Under the pieces are notes generated by a model. That model had not been told where the DNA came from. It was given only the letters and a program-made list of their open reading frames with translations, and did not search any database. From positions 1 to 64,000 of the forward strand of contig CAMWNP010000007.1 of NCBI GenBank assembly GCA_947175645.1: 64,000 nt of DNA, given 5' to 3'. This DNA is from an uncultured Porphyromonadaceae bacterium (GTDB taxonomy: Bacteria > Bacteroidota > Bacteroidia > Bacteroidales > Muribaculaceae). Positions 18,764-26,870 of the stretch are shown in pieces. Every line of letters starts with the position of its first letter. Positions within the stretch are counted from its first letter, which is position 1. Both the position numbers and the translations under genes were made by a program.

Positions 18764-19837
18764 TCAATTATTGCGGTGACGGGGGTTGGAGCAAACCTCA
18801 TCATAAATGGCCTGGAGCCGATCAACTGTGTGAGTGAGTGAGAACCGGCTGTTGATAAGGCTGAAAGAGTTTTCGGACAGTTGTTGACGCAGGTGGCGGT
18901 CAGTGAGCATCCGGCGGAGTGCGTCAGTGAGTTGGGGGGTGTTTCCGGGTTCTATGAGCAGACCGGTGACCCCATCTTCGATAACCTCCGGAATGGAAGC
19001 CACGCGGGTGGATATGTTTGGTATGCCGCGGGCCATAGTTTCAAGAATGGTCATGGGAAGACCTTCGTTATATGAAGGGAGTACGTTGAGAACCGTACGG
19101 CTGAGAATCTGTTCCTTGAGTTCGCCGGCGGTCCATCCTATGTGACCTATTCTGTGGGATATCCCCATTTCCCCTACTCTTTGGCGCACCAGGTCCACTT
19201 CACCGTCGCCACACAGATTGAACCGTATATCCTCAGGAAGTTCGTCATCGAGTGCTTTTATGGCGTCAAGCAGTAGGTATACACCTTTCCGCTCACCGAG
19301 CCGCCCAAGCAGAAGCACTTCCTTGCGGTCAGGGTCGTAGGGGTTCTCCGGGAATGTAGCCACCGCGTTATAGAGTGCTGCGACGCGTGCATGTGGAGCG
19401 CGTGAGGTTATCATAGGTTCCAGCCGTCGGCTGAGCACAATGTTGAGGTCGGCTGTTTCGAGCACGGAGTTGATCCGGCGTTTCATGCCCGGAGAGCAAC
19501 TGTCATACCAGGGTTCGAACTCGGCACCGTGATGATGAAGCACCACGGGTATGTTCATGGCATGAAGCATTTTGACCAACAGTCCTTTACGGATGAAACT
19601 GCCACGCTCGGCCACATGGAGGTGCGCCACGTCGATTTTCCGTGCGAGCATGAGCACGCGTGTCAATCCTTTCATGAACTGCCATATAAGTTTGGCCTTA
19701 CCCCCGTTGCAGTGGGTAGGGACAAAATAGATATGGTAGTCGTCGGGCCACCGTGCCACATTAAGATAATTGTTGACCACGGTGACCATCCCTCCTTTGT
19801 AGGAGAGGTCGGAGCAACACATCAGAATATTGGTCAT
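18764..19837 (-). CDS. Glycosyltransferase family 4
   Basis: A 357-residue GT-B fold glycosyltransferase of the GT4 type, which moves a sugar from a nucleotide donor onto a cell-surface glycan precursor in the cytosol. The N-terminal half carries LSYKGGMVTVVNNYL and HHHGAEFEPWYD. The C-terminal Rossmann half has the donor site LGRLGERKG (about 205) and PSYNEGLPMTILETMA (about 277-292), with the EGLP...E motif of the family. The start at 19837 (MTNILMCCSD) replaces an extended in-frame ATG at 19930 that would run through promoter-like DNA. No other polysaccharide gene is near, so the acceptor cannot be inferred. Confidence 0.88.
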   Translation of the reverse strand: MTNILMCCSDLSYKGGMVTVVNNYLNVARWPDDYHIYFVPTHCNGGKAKLIWQFMKGLTRVLMLARKIDVAHLHVAERGSFIRKGLLVKMLHAMNIPVVLHHHGAEFEPWYDSCSPGMKRRINSVLETADLNIVLSRRLEPMITSRAPHARVAALYNAVATFPENPYDPDRKEVLLLGRLGERKGVYLLLDAIKALDDELPEDIRFNLCGDGEVDLVRQRVGEMGISHRIGHIGWTAGELKEQILSRTVLNVLPSYNEGLPMTILETMARGIPNISTRVASIPEVIEDGVTGLLIEPGNTPQLTDALRRMLTDRHLRQQLSENSFSLINSRFSLTHTVDRLQAIYDEVCSNPRHRNN

Positions 19838-19905
19838 AGTAGAATTGCTAATGGTAATGCAAAGATATAAAAAAGTGTGGTAAATTAATGAATTTGAGGT
19901 AAAAA

Positions 19906-19937
19906 TTTGGAAGTGTAAAAAATAAAGCATACCTTTG
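19906..19937 (+). promoter_or_regulatory. Promoter of tRNA-Ala
   Basis: TTTG at 19906-19909, a 20-bp spacer and TACCTTTG at 19930-19937. The tRNA begins 13 bp downstream. Confidence 0.75.
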
Positions 19938-19949
19938 TGACAGAATCAC

Positions 19950-20023
19950 GGGGTATTAGCTCATCCGGCTAGAGCGCGACACTGGCAGTGTCGAGGTGAG
20001 CGGTTCGAGTCCGCTATACTCCA
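19950..20023 (+). tRNA. tRNA-Ala (anticodon GGC)
   Basis: The acceptor arm GGGGTAT/ATACTCC contains a G3-U70 wobble pair, the alanine identity element. The anticodon arm CGACA/TGTCG encloses CTGGCAG with anticodon GGC. The T-arm AGCGG-TTCGAGT-CCGCT is complete. Length is 74 nt and no CCA is encoded. A GGCAGA/TCTGTC hairpin with a following T-run (about 20025-20064) probably terminates it. Confidence 0.95.
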
Positions 20024-20024
20024 C

Positions 20025-20064
20025 AAAGGCAGATAAGGAAGCGATTCCCGGTCTGTCTTTTTTA
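20025..20064 (+). terminator. Terminator of tRNA-Ala
   Basis: AAGGCAGA pairs with TCTGTCTT (one G-T pair) and is followed by a run of T residues directly after the tRNA. Confidence 0.5.
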
Positions 20065-20206
20065 CTAAAATCCGGTTCCCCAATATTTGTTAATACTGAG
20101 GCGGTCAAAGTATTATTCGTAATTTTGTGTTTGAATATCAATACTTCAATCGCTATCCATCAGATGAGCGTGTCGGAGATCAGTGACAACGATAAAATTT
20201 ACTGAA

Positions 20207-21784
20207 ATGAAAAAATCATTTACACTCTTATTCTGCTGTATTATGGGAATTGTCAGTGTATGTGCTGATAATGTTATTATAAAAACGCCAGGTTATTTCA
20301 AGAATCCGGTCCGTGACGGACATCAGTTATTTCCGGACAGTCTTGTATTTCCTCGTGATGCGGAGTCAATTCATATCCCTGATATAGGAATGATAGGTCG
20401 TTTTGAGGATTACGGGTTCACGAATCTAAAGAAGGTTTCGTTCGGCGATATCGATTATGTGCCGGGCGGACTGTTCTACAAAAATTCCACAATAGAAGAG
20501 ATTGAATTTGACGGCTTTACAGGTCATTTTGATTGCACCCTGGTATCCAATTGTCCGAATCTGCGGAAAATTGTGTTTCATGGTCCGGTTTCCAGCACCG
20601 GAGGCCCAGGTTTTGCCTATAATTGTCCACAACTTGACAGCGTGATTTTTGAGGGTGCGGTGGTGGAATTCGGTTTGGGGAAGTTTCCTGATGAATTATG
20701 TCCCCGCTTTGAGAATTATACGAACCGCGGTGCTTTTCTGTCAGTATATGACGACAGCCTTACCGCTAAAACAACGATAGACCAACTGCGTGGCAACATC
20801 CGCTTTATATATGATCTGGAGAGAATTGCCGAATGGCAGGCTGAAGTTCTGACCGCATCCGACCCCGGGTGGATGAGAGCCTACCAATATAGGAATGCCA
20901 AGATACTTCTGCCGGTTCTCGAACAGTTAAACAGCGATAAATCGGTTGTCTTGAAAAATGCCATGGAATATGCATGGAATTTAGGCGACGAAGTTAAAAC
21001 CGACCTTGAGATTCTGAAAGATTCGCCTGAATATAAACGTGACAGTGTCCGGAAACCTGAATTTGTCTATGCGTCGCCATCAGATTCGCTATTAAGCCTG
21101 TCACGTGAAAGATTCAATCTCGACAGCATTGCCGGGAACGGCGACGAGATAAGCCGAATAAAGAATCTGCTTTACTGGGTTCATGACAACATACCGCATG
21201 ACGGTGGGAATGGTCTGGCACCGGGAGCACGAAATTTGAGAAATACTTACGACAGTTCAAAGCGTGACAGTTGCGGTTACAACTGCCGTGCATTAGCCAT
21301 CTGCCTGACAGAAGCGTTGCTTGCCGAAGGGATACCCGCCCGATACATAACGTGTGAATCAAAGAGGTGGGACACGGACAACGACTGCCATGTAATCTGT
21401 GTGGCATGGAGCGAAACGCTTGGCAAATGGATATGGGTTGACCCTACTTTCGCGGCATATATCACTGACGAGAACGGCCTGCTGCTCCATCCTGGAGAAG
21501 TGCGATACCGGTTACAGAACGATCTGCCGTTAATCCTTAATGAGGATTCAAACTGGAATAATCGCTCTAAGGAAGAGAAGGAGTATTATCTCGATGAATA
21601 TATGTCAAAAAATCTATATATAATGTCTGCCAACACATTCAATCAAGCAGAGCCTGAAGGAGTGACAACACACTATACGGGTAAAGTGGCGGCCATTGTT
21701 CCGGACGGTAGCAATTATACAAATGCAGATTTCATCACAACTGATGACGAATGGTTTTGGCAAGCACCTGACATCATAAGGTGA
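20207..21784 (+). CDS. Secreted protein with LRR-like N-terminus and transglutaminase-like domain
   Basis: 525 residues. The start at 20207 (MKKSFTLLFCC) gives a clean signal peptide with predicted cleavage after VCA near residue 22; an ATG at 20183 would spoil it. Residues about 55-160 resemble BspA-type leucine-rich repeats (LKKVSFGD, CPNLRKIVF, CPQLDSVIFEG). Residues about 300-420 form a transglutaminase-like cysteine-protease fold with a plausible triad: Cys360 (GYNCRALAICL), His395 (DCHVICVAW) and Asp412 (WVDPTF). The protein is probably periplasmic or surface exposed and acts on proteins or peptides. Whether it cross-links or hydrolyses is not visible. It is monocistronic and is followed by repeat copy B. 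Confidence 0.82.
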   Translation: MKKSFTLLFCCIMGIVSVCADNVIIKTPGYFKNPVRDGHQLFPDSLVFPRDAESIHIPDIGMIGRFEDYGFTNLKKVSFGDIDYVPGGLFYKNSTIEEIEFDGFTGHFDCTLVSNCPNLRKIVFHGPVSSTGGPGFAYNCPQLDSVIFEGAVVEFGLGKFPDELCPRFENYTNRGAFLSVYDDSLTAKTTIDQLRGNIRFIYDLERIAEWQAEVLTASDPGWMRAYQYRNAKILLPVLEQLNSDKSVVLKNAMEYAWNLGDEVKTDLEILKDSPEYKRDSVRKPEFVYASPSDSLLSLSRERFNLDSIAGNGDEISRIKNLLYWVHDNIPHDGGNGLAPGARNLRNTYDSSKRDSCGYNCRALAICLTEALLAEGIPARYITCESKRWDTDNDCHVICVAWSETLGKWIWVDPTFAAYITDENGLLLHPGEVRYRLQNDLPLILNEDSNWNNRSKEEKEYYLDEYMSKNLYIMSANTFNQAEPEGVTTHYTGKVAAIVPDGSNYTNADFITTDDEWFWQAPDIIR

Positions 21785-21960
21785 TGCTTCGCGCAGGACG
21801 GTGTGTAATGACAGGCAATCTGCTCCGCTGCTTCAGGAATTAGGCTTCGGTCACATATTGGTGTATGCTCCCTTCTGACTCATCCTCAGAGTCTTGCATC
21901 TGACTTATTCTGAAAAACTAAAGGGGTGCGTCAAAATCTTGATGATCTTGACGCACCCCC
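21785..21960 (-). repeat. Intergenic repeat family, copy B
   Basis: A terminator hairpin GGGGTGCGTCA...TGACGCACCCC at 21923-21959 lies beside a tail that, read on the minus strand, aligns along its length with copy A (TCAGAATAAGTCAGATGCAAG, CTGAGGATGAG, GGAGCATACA, TATGTGAC). It fills the gap between the convergent transglutaminase-like gene and tig, starting right at the stop codon of the former. Confidence 0.75.
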
Positions 21961-21989
21961 CTTGTGGTCTGTTGGATTAATCTGAAAGA

Positions 21990-23357
21990 TTATTTCTGTG
22001 CTTCTTCGGCAATTTTTTTGAATTCGTCGAATGAAACGGTTTTGGTGTCGAGGTTTACTTTTGCTTTGATGGCGTTGTAGAGTTTTTCTTCCATTACGCT
22101 TTCAGCCACGCGCTGACGTGTGTTTTTGTCAGCGAGCATGCGTTTTGCGTAATCTTCAAGGACGGTGTCGTCCATGTTTGTCATACCATACTGAGCAAAC
22201 TGCTGTGCGGCAATGACTTTGGCGAAGTTGGTAAGGTCTTCTTCCTTGACCTCGATTTTCAGATCTTCTGCGATGTGGCCGCGGATGAGTTCCCATTTGA
22301 ATACGGGGATGAGTTTGGTGTATTCCTCATCGATGTTGGATGCGTTGAGTTGCTCAGGGTTGCGGAGCATGAGCCATTTCTTGAGGAATTCTGCGGGAAG
22401 ATCAAAGTTTCCGTACTTTTCAATAAGGGCTTTTTCAGCCTGGAAGCGGAAGAGCATGTTGGAGTTGCGTGCGAGTTGTGCGGCGATCCGTTCTTTGACG
22501 GCTTCTTTGTATTCTTCCTCGTTGTGAACTTTGTCTTTGCCGAACACGTTGGTGAAGAATTCTTCGTTGTGTTCCGCTTTTTTCACAACAATGATCTCAG
22601 AGATGGTGAACTGGAAGTCACCTTTGATTTCGGCCGCTTTGTTTTTGTCTTCGATATGAAGCATTGAAGCGACTTCAGTTGCATTGTCGTTGCATGTTTT
22701 CGCGGGATTGAACACCACCTTGTCACCCACTTTCTTACCAATGAATTTTGCTTCCTGATCCTTGTCGGTGAAGTAGAAGGGTGCGATGATTCCGTCAATC
22801 ACCTGGATTGCATCCTCGGTTTCCTTAACGGTGCCGTCGGGGTTGAGTTCAAAGATGGAGCCTTTGATCACGGCTTTGTTGTCGACTTCTTCACCGGGCA
22901 CCTGGGCACCGAAGCGTTCGCGGTAGGCATTGTCCTCATCTTCGATCATCTTGTCTGACACTTCGATTTCATAGTAGGGAACGGTTACGTCAGAAAGATT
23001 TACGTTAATTTCGGGAGCCAGACCTATTTCATATTCGAAGGTATAGTCCTTCTGATCCATTGAAATTTCCTTGAGTTCGACGGGAATAGGCTCACCGAGA
23101 ACCTGGATTTTGTTGTCCTGGATGTAGGAAATTACGGCGCGGTAAACCTCGTTGTTGAGGATTTCGCTTTTTACTTCCTTACCGAACTGACGTACGAGTT
23201 GACCGTAGGGGACGTGTCCTTTGCGGAATCCGGGGAAGTTATGTGTTCTGCCGATTTCTTTCAGCCGTTTAGTGAGGTTGTCGGCATAGTCGCTTTCGTT
23301 AACTGTAACGATGAATTTACCGGTGTAGTCACCGATTTTCTGTAGTTCTACGTTCAT
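21990..23357 (-). CDS. tig: Trigger factor (ribosome-associated chaperone)
   Basis: A 455-residue chaperone that binds near the ribosome exit tunnel and shields nascent chains. The N-terminal ribosome-binding domain (about 1-115) contains the signature FPGFRKGHVP (about 38-47; family GFRxGxxP), which contacts L23. The middle FKBP-like domain (about 150-245) is weakly conserved, as is usual in Bacteroidetes. The C-terminal helical arms (about 250-440) form the substrate cradle. Length is normal. A TAAATTTG promoter box lies at 23403-23396. Confidence 0.94.
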   Translation of the reverse strand: MNVELQKIGDYTGKFIVTVNESDYADNLTKRLKEIGRTHNFPGFRKGHVPYGQLVRQFGKEVKSEILNNEVYRAVISYIQDNKIQVLGEPIPVELKEISMDQKDYTFEYEIGLAPEINVNLSDVTVPYYEIEVSDKMIEDEDNAYRERFGAQVPGEEVDNKAVIKGSIFELNPDGTVKETEDAIQVIDGIIAPFYFTDKDQEAKFIGKKVGDKVVFNPAKTCNDNATEVASMLHIEDKNKAAEIKGDFQFTISEIIVVKKAEHNEEFFTNVFGKDKVHNEEEYKEAVKERIAAQLARNSNMLFRFQAEKALIEKYGNFDLPAEFLKKWLMLRNPEQLNASNIDEEYTKLIPVFKWELIRGHIAEDLKIEVKEEDLTNFAKVIAAQQFAQYGMTNMDDTVLEDYAKRMLADKNTRQRVAESVMEEKLYNAIKAKVNLDTKTVSFDEFKKIAEEAQK

Positions 23358-23432
23358 AGTTTATTTGGAGTTATTGATTTTCTTGTAATATTGTGCAAAT
23401 TTAATTAAAAAATTTGAGATTAGGCGCGATTT

Positions 23433-23888
23433 TTATTTCTTTTGCATAACCCGTGCAAGTGTACGCCTGTCTTCACGTTCTTTAATAGACTGGCGTTTGT
23501 CAAATTCTTTTTTACCGCGACCTATTCCGATAACTATTTTGGCATATCCGCGGTCAGAGATGAAAAGCCGCAGGGGGATTATGGAGAATCCGGTTTCCTT
23601 GCCTGCTTTTTCAATTTTGTCAATTTCTTTTTTGTTGAGGAGGAGTTTGCGGTCGCGCCGTTCGGTGTGGTTGTTGTAGGTTCCGTAGAAGTATTCGGCG
23701 ATATACATGTTCTTTATCCACACTTCTCCGTTGTTGACGTAACAGAAAGAGTCGACCAGCGAAGCCTTTCCCTGACGGATTGATTTGATTTCCGTTCCGG
23801 TGAGGACTATTCCGGCGGTCCAGGTGTCGCCGATGGCGTAGTCAAACGTTGCACGACGGTTTTTTATGTTGATTTCCTTGAGTTTCAT
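23433..23888 (-). CDS. smpB: SsrA-binding protein
   Basis: 151 residues. SmpB binds tmRNA and brings it to stalled ribosomes for trans-translation. Visible family features are the oligonucleotide-binding barrel with [14 protein letters not shown] (about 31-44), the AxYxxGTYNNH-like segment, and the lysine- and arginine-rich C-terminal tail ([17 protein letters not shown]) that enters the decoding centre. The start at 23888 ([10 protein letters not shown]) lies 4 bp after the upstream gene's stop, so the two are co-transcribed. An ATG at 23960 inside that gene is rejected. Confidence 0.95.
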   Translation of the reverse strand: MKLKEINIKNRRATFDYAIGDTWTAGIVLTGTEIKSIRQGKASLVDSFCYVNNGEVWIKNMYIAEYFYGTYNNHTERRDRKLLLNKKEIDKIEKAGKETGFSIIPLRLFISDRGYAKIVIGIGRGKKEFDKRQSIKEREDRRTLARVMQKK

Positions 23889-23892
23889 TGTG

Positions 23893-24456
23893 TCAGGTGA
23901 AGAGATGAAAAAAGTAGCCGAGGATGTAGACCGGTACCAGAATGGAGAGGACTGCGACAATCATGAAGCGCCCGGTTTTGGAGCGGTCAATCTGTAGATA
24001 TTCCGCGCCTTTCCAGATGACGTAGACCGAGTAAATGGGCAGATACTGCAACAGGGAGAGGTCAAGCGGAATAAGGTTGCTGATGAGGGTTATCAGAAGG
24101 AGTATGCCCACGATGGATGCTGAGAATATTTCCACGCGGTCAGTCTGCTCCGCTCCTTCATTGCTTTTTTCAGGAGTTTCCATGAGGGGGATCTGCATGG
24201 ATATTATGAAGGAGGCGATGAAGTAGGTGGCAAAATAGGTCACGGCTGTTATTATGGCGTTCTGCAGGGCGTCGACCATGGTATAGTCAGTGAAGTAGCA
24301 TACCCTGACGAATGATGTGAGCGCCGTGATGAGGATGAACGGAATAAGTCCGGAAAGGAGCATGCGACGCGGCAGAGGGCTGTCAGCGGCGATGTCCTCC
24401 CAACCTCTTCGCGGGTTTATTATCAACTGTGCTATGTGACCTATGAATGCGAGCAT
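23893..24456 (-). CDS. Yip1-family membrane protein
   Basis: 187 residues with about five hydrophobic segments (roughly 30-50, 62-90, 110-130, 133-150, 165-185). The soluble N-terminus reads [15 protein letters not shown], the usual opening of bacterial Yip1/DUF1282-like proteins. The function of the family in bacteria is not established. It is the first gene of a two-gene transcript with smpB, from a promoter whose leader is only about 7-10 nt. The link to smpB is positional only. Confidence 0.75.
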   Translation of the reverse strand: MLAFIGHIAQLIINPRRGWEDIAADSPLPRRMLLSGLIPFILITALTSFVRVCYFTDYTMVDALQNAIITAVTYFATYFIASFIISMQIPLMETPEKSNEGAEQTDRVEIFSASIVGILLLITLISNLIPLDLSLLQYLPIYSVYVIWKGAEYLQIDRSKTGRFMIVAVLSILVPVYILGYFFHLFT

Positions 24457-24469
24457 AATTTCGTGGGTG

Positions 24470-24501
24470 CAAAGTTACGCATTTTTCGGGCAGATGTCAA
24501 C
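24470..24501 (-). promoter_or_regulatory. Promoter of the Yip1-smpB transcript
   Basis: On the minus strand GTTG (24501-24498), a 20-bp spacer and TAACTTTG (24477-24470). The -10-like box ends only 13 bp before the ATG at 24456, so the leader is very short. Confidence 0.65.
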
Positions 24502-24530
24502 TGTTTGGGGTGAAAATCTCAAAGGGAGGT

Positions 24531-25565
24531 TCAAAGGGTTGAGAAACTGTAGATTATGGTGTTTGAGTAGGTTTCACCGGGGTTAAGGGTAGTTGACGGG
24601 AAGTGAGGGTGATTCGGAGCATCAGGGTAGCCCTGACATTCCACGGCCACTCCGTCGTAGGCGTGGAAGGGGTGGCCCGAGCGTGAGTCCGGGGCACCTT
24701 CGAGCCAGTTCCCGGTGTAGAGCATGGCAGCGGGAGAGTCTGTGGCCACCTGCATGGTGATTCCGGTGAGGTCAGATGTGAGGGATGCCTGTGGTTGTAT
24801 GCGCCGTGGTGAAGCGAAGTCGAATATCAGACACTGGTCGTAGCCGTTGGCGTCGATGAGGGGCCGGAAGGGTTGCTTTATATCCTGTCCCAGGGGTTTG
24901 GGTGTAATGAAGTCGAGAGGTGTTCCCTGCACGTTGGCTATCTCACCTGTGGGTGTAAGATATTTGTCAGTGACAAGGTAACGTGAAGCATTCATCTGAA
25001 GTATGTGGCCGAGAATCGAGCCTGATCCGTTGAGATTCCAGTAGGCGTGGTTGGTGAGATTGACCACGGTGGGCTTGTCGGTCACCGCGTTGTAGACTAT
25101 TTCAAGGAGGTTATCATCAGTCCATCGGTAGGTTGCCGTCAGATGCAAAGTTCCGGGATAACCCATGTCACCGTCAGGGGAGATCAAGGAGAACACAACC
25201 TGCGCGTCAGTGGCGGAATCGACGGTCCACAGTTTGTTGGCGAACCCCCGGTGTCCGCCATGAAGATGGTTCGGCGGAAGGTTAACGGGGAGATGATATG
25301 TTTGCCCGTTGAGGGTGAACTGTCCGTTTGCTATGCGGTTTGCGAAGCGACCTGCTGTTTTTCCGCAGTTCGGACCGTCCTGGATGTAGTCCTCGGGTGA
25401 TTTGTAGCCGAGTGCTACGTCGACCATGTTGCCCTGTCGGTCAGGGACGATTACAGATATTATGCCTGCTCCTAGGCTTGAGAGTGTGACAGTGGCGCCG
25501 GTGCTGTTCTTCATTGTGATCCAGGTTATTTCTCCGGCAGGGGTGTTGAAGGTCTGTTTTATCAT
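24531..25565 (-). CDS. galM: Aldose 1-epimerase (galactose mutarotase)
   Basis: A 344-residue mutarotase that interconverts alpha and beta anomers of galactose or glucose and feeds the Leloir pathway. Family motifs are NRIANGQFTLNG (about 80-91, substrate arginine), the catalytic base His in NLTNHAYWNL (about 175) and the catalytic Glu in VAVECQG (about 305). There is no signal peptide, so it is cytosolic, unlike the lipoprotein forms common in Bacteroides. No galactose kinase or transporter gene is adjacent. It is monocistronic, with the repeat copy C upstream. Confidence 0.93.
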   Translation of the reverse strand: MIKQTFNTPAGEITWITMKNSTGATVTLSSLGAGIISVIVPDRQGNMVDVALGYKSPEDYIQDGPNCGKTAGRFANRIANGQFTLNGQTYHLPVNLPPNHLHGGHRGFANKLWTVDSATDAQVVFSLISPDGDMGYPGTLHLTATYRWTDDNLLEIVYNAVTDKPTVVNLTNHAYWNLNGSGSILGHILQMNASRYLVTDKYLTPTGEIANVQGTPLDFITPKPLGQDIKQPFRPLIDANGYDQCLIFDFASPRRIQPQASLTSDLTGITMQVATDSPAAMLYTGNWLEGAPDSRSGHPFHAYDGVAVECQGYPDAPNHPHFPSTTLNPGETYSNTIIYSFSTL

Positions 25566-25604
25566 GGCTCTGAGTTTTTTGTGGATTTACAGTAATTTGA
25601 CAAA

Positions 25605-25722
25605 TCTCGGCGGTGTGTCATAAAAGGCCATCTGCGTCGTTGCTTTCGGAAGCGGCTTGCATCCGGCATATTCTGACAAACCTTAAGAGGGCGTGTCAAA
25701 ATTGAATTTCGACACACCCTCT
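25605..25722 (-). repeat. Intergenic repeat family, copy C (internally shortened)
   Basis: The hairpin AAGAGGGCGTGTC/GACACACCCTCTT (25684-25722, one mismatch) is followed on the minus strand by TTAAGGTTTGTCAGAATATG, identical to copy A. It lacks about 55 bp of the middle of copy A but keeps TTCCGAAAGCAAC. It lies after the DUF4295-rpmG-rpmB operon and before galM. Confidence 0.75.
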
Positions 25723-25783
25723 TCGAAATGTTATCTGAAAAGGAGACGTTAAGCCTCCGTCAGTTCAATGGAGTGAGAAGCGA

Positions 25784-25933
25784 TTATTTAAGGATGTCCT
25801 TAACGGCTTCGTTAGGAACCATTTCTTCTTTGAAAACGTAAGCGCCTGTTTTGGGCGATTTTACCATCTTGATTACCTTGCTATAGGTACGACCTTCACC
25901 TTTCTGGAGTGAAGCCACGGTTTTCTTTGCCAT
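25784..25933 (-). CDS. DUF4295 small basic protein
   Basis: 49 residues, reading MAKKTVASLQKGEGRTYSKV at the start and ending ...NEAVKDILK. It is a lysine-rich DUF4295 protein, a short family found in Bacteroidetes and regularly placed after rpmG. Its position 48 bp after rpmG and its basic composition suggest association with the ribosome, but no function is proven. The stop at 25784 is followed by the repeat C terminator. Confidence 0.85.
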   Translation of the reverse strand: MAKKTVASLQKGEGRTYSKVIKMVKSPKTGAYVFKEEMVPNEAVKDILK

Positions 25934-25981
25934 ATCTTAGAGGGATTAAATTCGTTAGGGAAAAAAGTGATATAAAATCGC

Positions 25982-26170
25982 TTATTTGATTTCTTTGTGA
26001 ACTGTAACGCGTTTGAGGATTGGGTTGTATTTCTTGAGTTCCAGACGCTCAGTTGTGTTCTTGCGGTTTTTGGTAGTGATATAACGAGAAGTTCCGGGCA
26101 TACCGCTTGCCTTGTGTTCAGTACATTCAAGGATTACCTGCACACGATTACCTTTTGCTTTCTTTGCCAT
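25982..26170 (-). CDS. rpmG: 50S ribosomal protein L33
   Basis: 62 residues and basic. It carries the L33 core ([34 protein letters not shown]). L33 sits near the ribosomal E site. Only one cysteine of the zinc-ribbon set is present, so this is the zinc-independent type. It begins 4 bp after rpmB's stop and belongs to the rpmB-rpmG-DUF4295 transcript. Confidence 0.96.
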   Translation of the reverse strand: MAKKAKGNRVQVILECTEHKASGMPGTSRYITTKNRKNTTERLELKKYNPILKRVTVHKEIK

Positions 26171-26174
26171 TTTC

Positions 26175-26432
26175 TTAGAATACTAATTGTTTGATTTCAG
26201 TTAAATAACCCTTGTTAGCAGCGAGTTTGATAGCAGCGTCAAGACCCATTTTGTTGATAGTGCGGAGACCTGCGGCAGAGATTGTGAGTGTAATCCAAGT
26301 GTCCTGTTCTACCCAATAGAACTTTTTATTGAACAAGTTTACATTGAAACGGCGTTTAGTGCGACGTTTAGAGTGCGATACATTGTTACCAGTGATCGCT
26401 TTCTTGCCTGTAATCTGACAAATCTTTGACAT
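26175..26432 (-). CDS. rpmB: 50S ribosomal protein L28
   Basis: 85 residues. It opens with [21 protein letters not shown] and has [15 protein letters not shown], both typical of L28, which binds 23S rRNA in the large subunit. It is first in a ribosomal-protein transcript with rpmG and DUF4295. Its mRNA has a leader of about 125 nt with a strong hairpin (26477-26521), which may be a control element. Confidence 0.96.
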   Translation of the reverse strand: MSKICQITGKKAITGNNVSHSKRRTKRRFNVNLFNKKFYWVEQDTWITLTISAAGLRTINKMGLDAAIKLAANKGYLTEIKQLVF

Positions 26433-26476
26433 GGCTGTTTGATTATTCTATATGTTTATATTAACAGTTTAACGGG

Positions 26477-26521
26477 GCGCTTCGTGGCCGCCATCTCAGT
26501 TCTCATATCATGGCGGAGCGC
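26477..26521 (-). promoter_or_regulatory. Hairpin in the rpmB leader (candidate ribosomal-protein leader)
   Basis: On the transcribed strand GCGCT and CCGCCAT pair with AGCGC and ATGGCGG, forming a 12-bp interrupted stem with a 6-nt bulge on one side and a 15-nt loop. It lies between the promoter at 26565-26595 and rpmB. It has no T-run, so it is not an ordinary terminator. Autoregulation is an inference from position. Confidence 0.45.
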
Positions 26522-26564
26522 ATCTTTTTCCGCCACTTTACAGGATGAGCCACAAAACAGAGTG

Positions 26565-26595
26565 CAAAGTAAGCAATTTTTCTTCAAATTACAAA
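26565..26595 (-). promoter_or_regulatory. Promoter of the rpmB-rpmG-DUF4295 operon
   Basis: On the minus strand TTTG (26595-26592), a 19-bp spacer and TTACTTTG (26572-26565), one mismatch from TAnnTTTG. Confidence 0.6.
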
Positions 26596-26627
26596 ATATT
26601 TTGCGATAATTCATGAATCATTATGCT

Positions 26628-26663
26628 ATAATTCATATAATTCTTATAATTCTTATAATTCAG
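26628..26663. repeat. Tandem repeat, 4 x 9 bp (ATAATTCTT)
   Basis: The units are ATAATTCAT, ATAATTCTT, ATAATTCTT and ATAATTCAG. The array lies about 30 bp upstream of the rpmB promoter. The same 9-mer is tandemly repeated at 49105-49149. Confidence 0.7.
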
Positions 26664-26810
26664 ATAGGTGATGAAGCGTCCTTCCGGGACAACACAATAC
26701 GATTCCCTTCATTCAAATTGAACATGCCGTTTTTGAGTGCAAAACTACACATCAGAAAACCATGACATAGTCGGTCTTTTTCGGATGGTTACTGCGGGAG
26801 ACTCTTCCGG

Positions 26811-26848
26811 GATAAAAAAAAGGATGCCTCCGGGTGAGGCATCCTTTT
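26811..26848 (-). terminator. Terminator of the SusC/SusD operon
   Basis: AAAAGGATGCCTC pairs perfectly with GAGGCATCCTTTT around CGGGT. On the minus strand it is followed by a run of T residues. Confidence 0.85.
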
Positions 26849-26870
26849 GATATGGTTTCTGAGAGTATTA

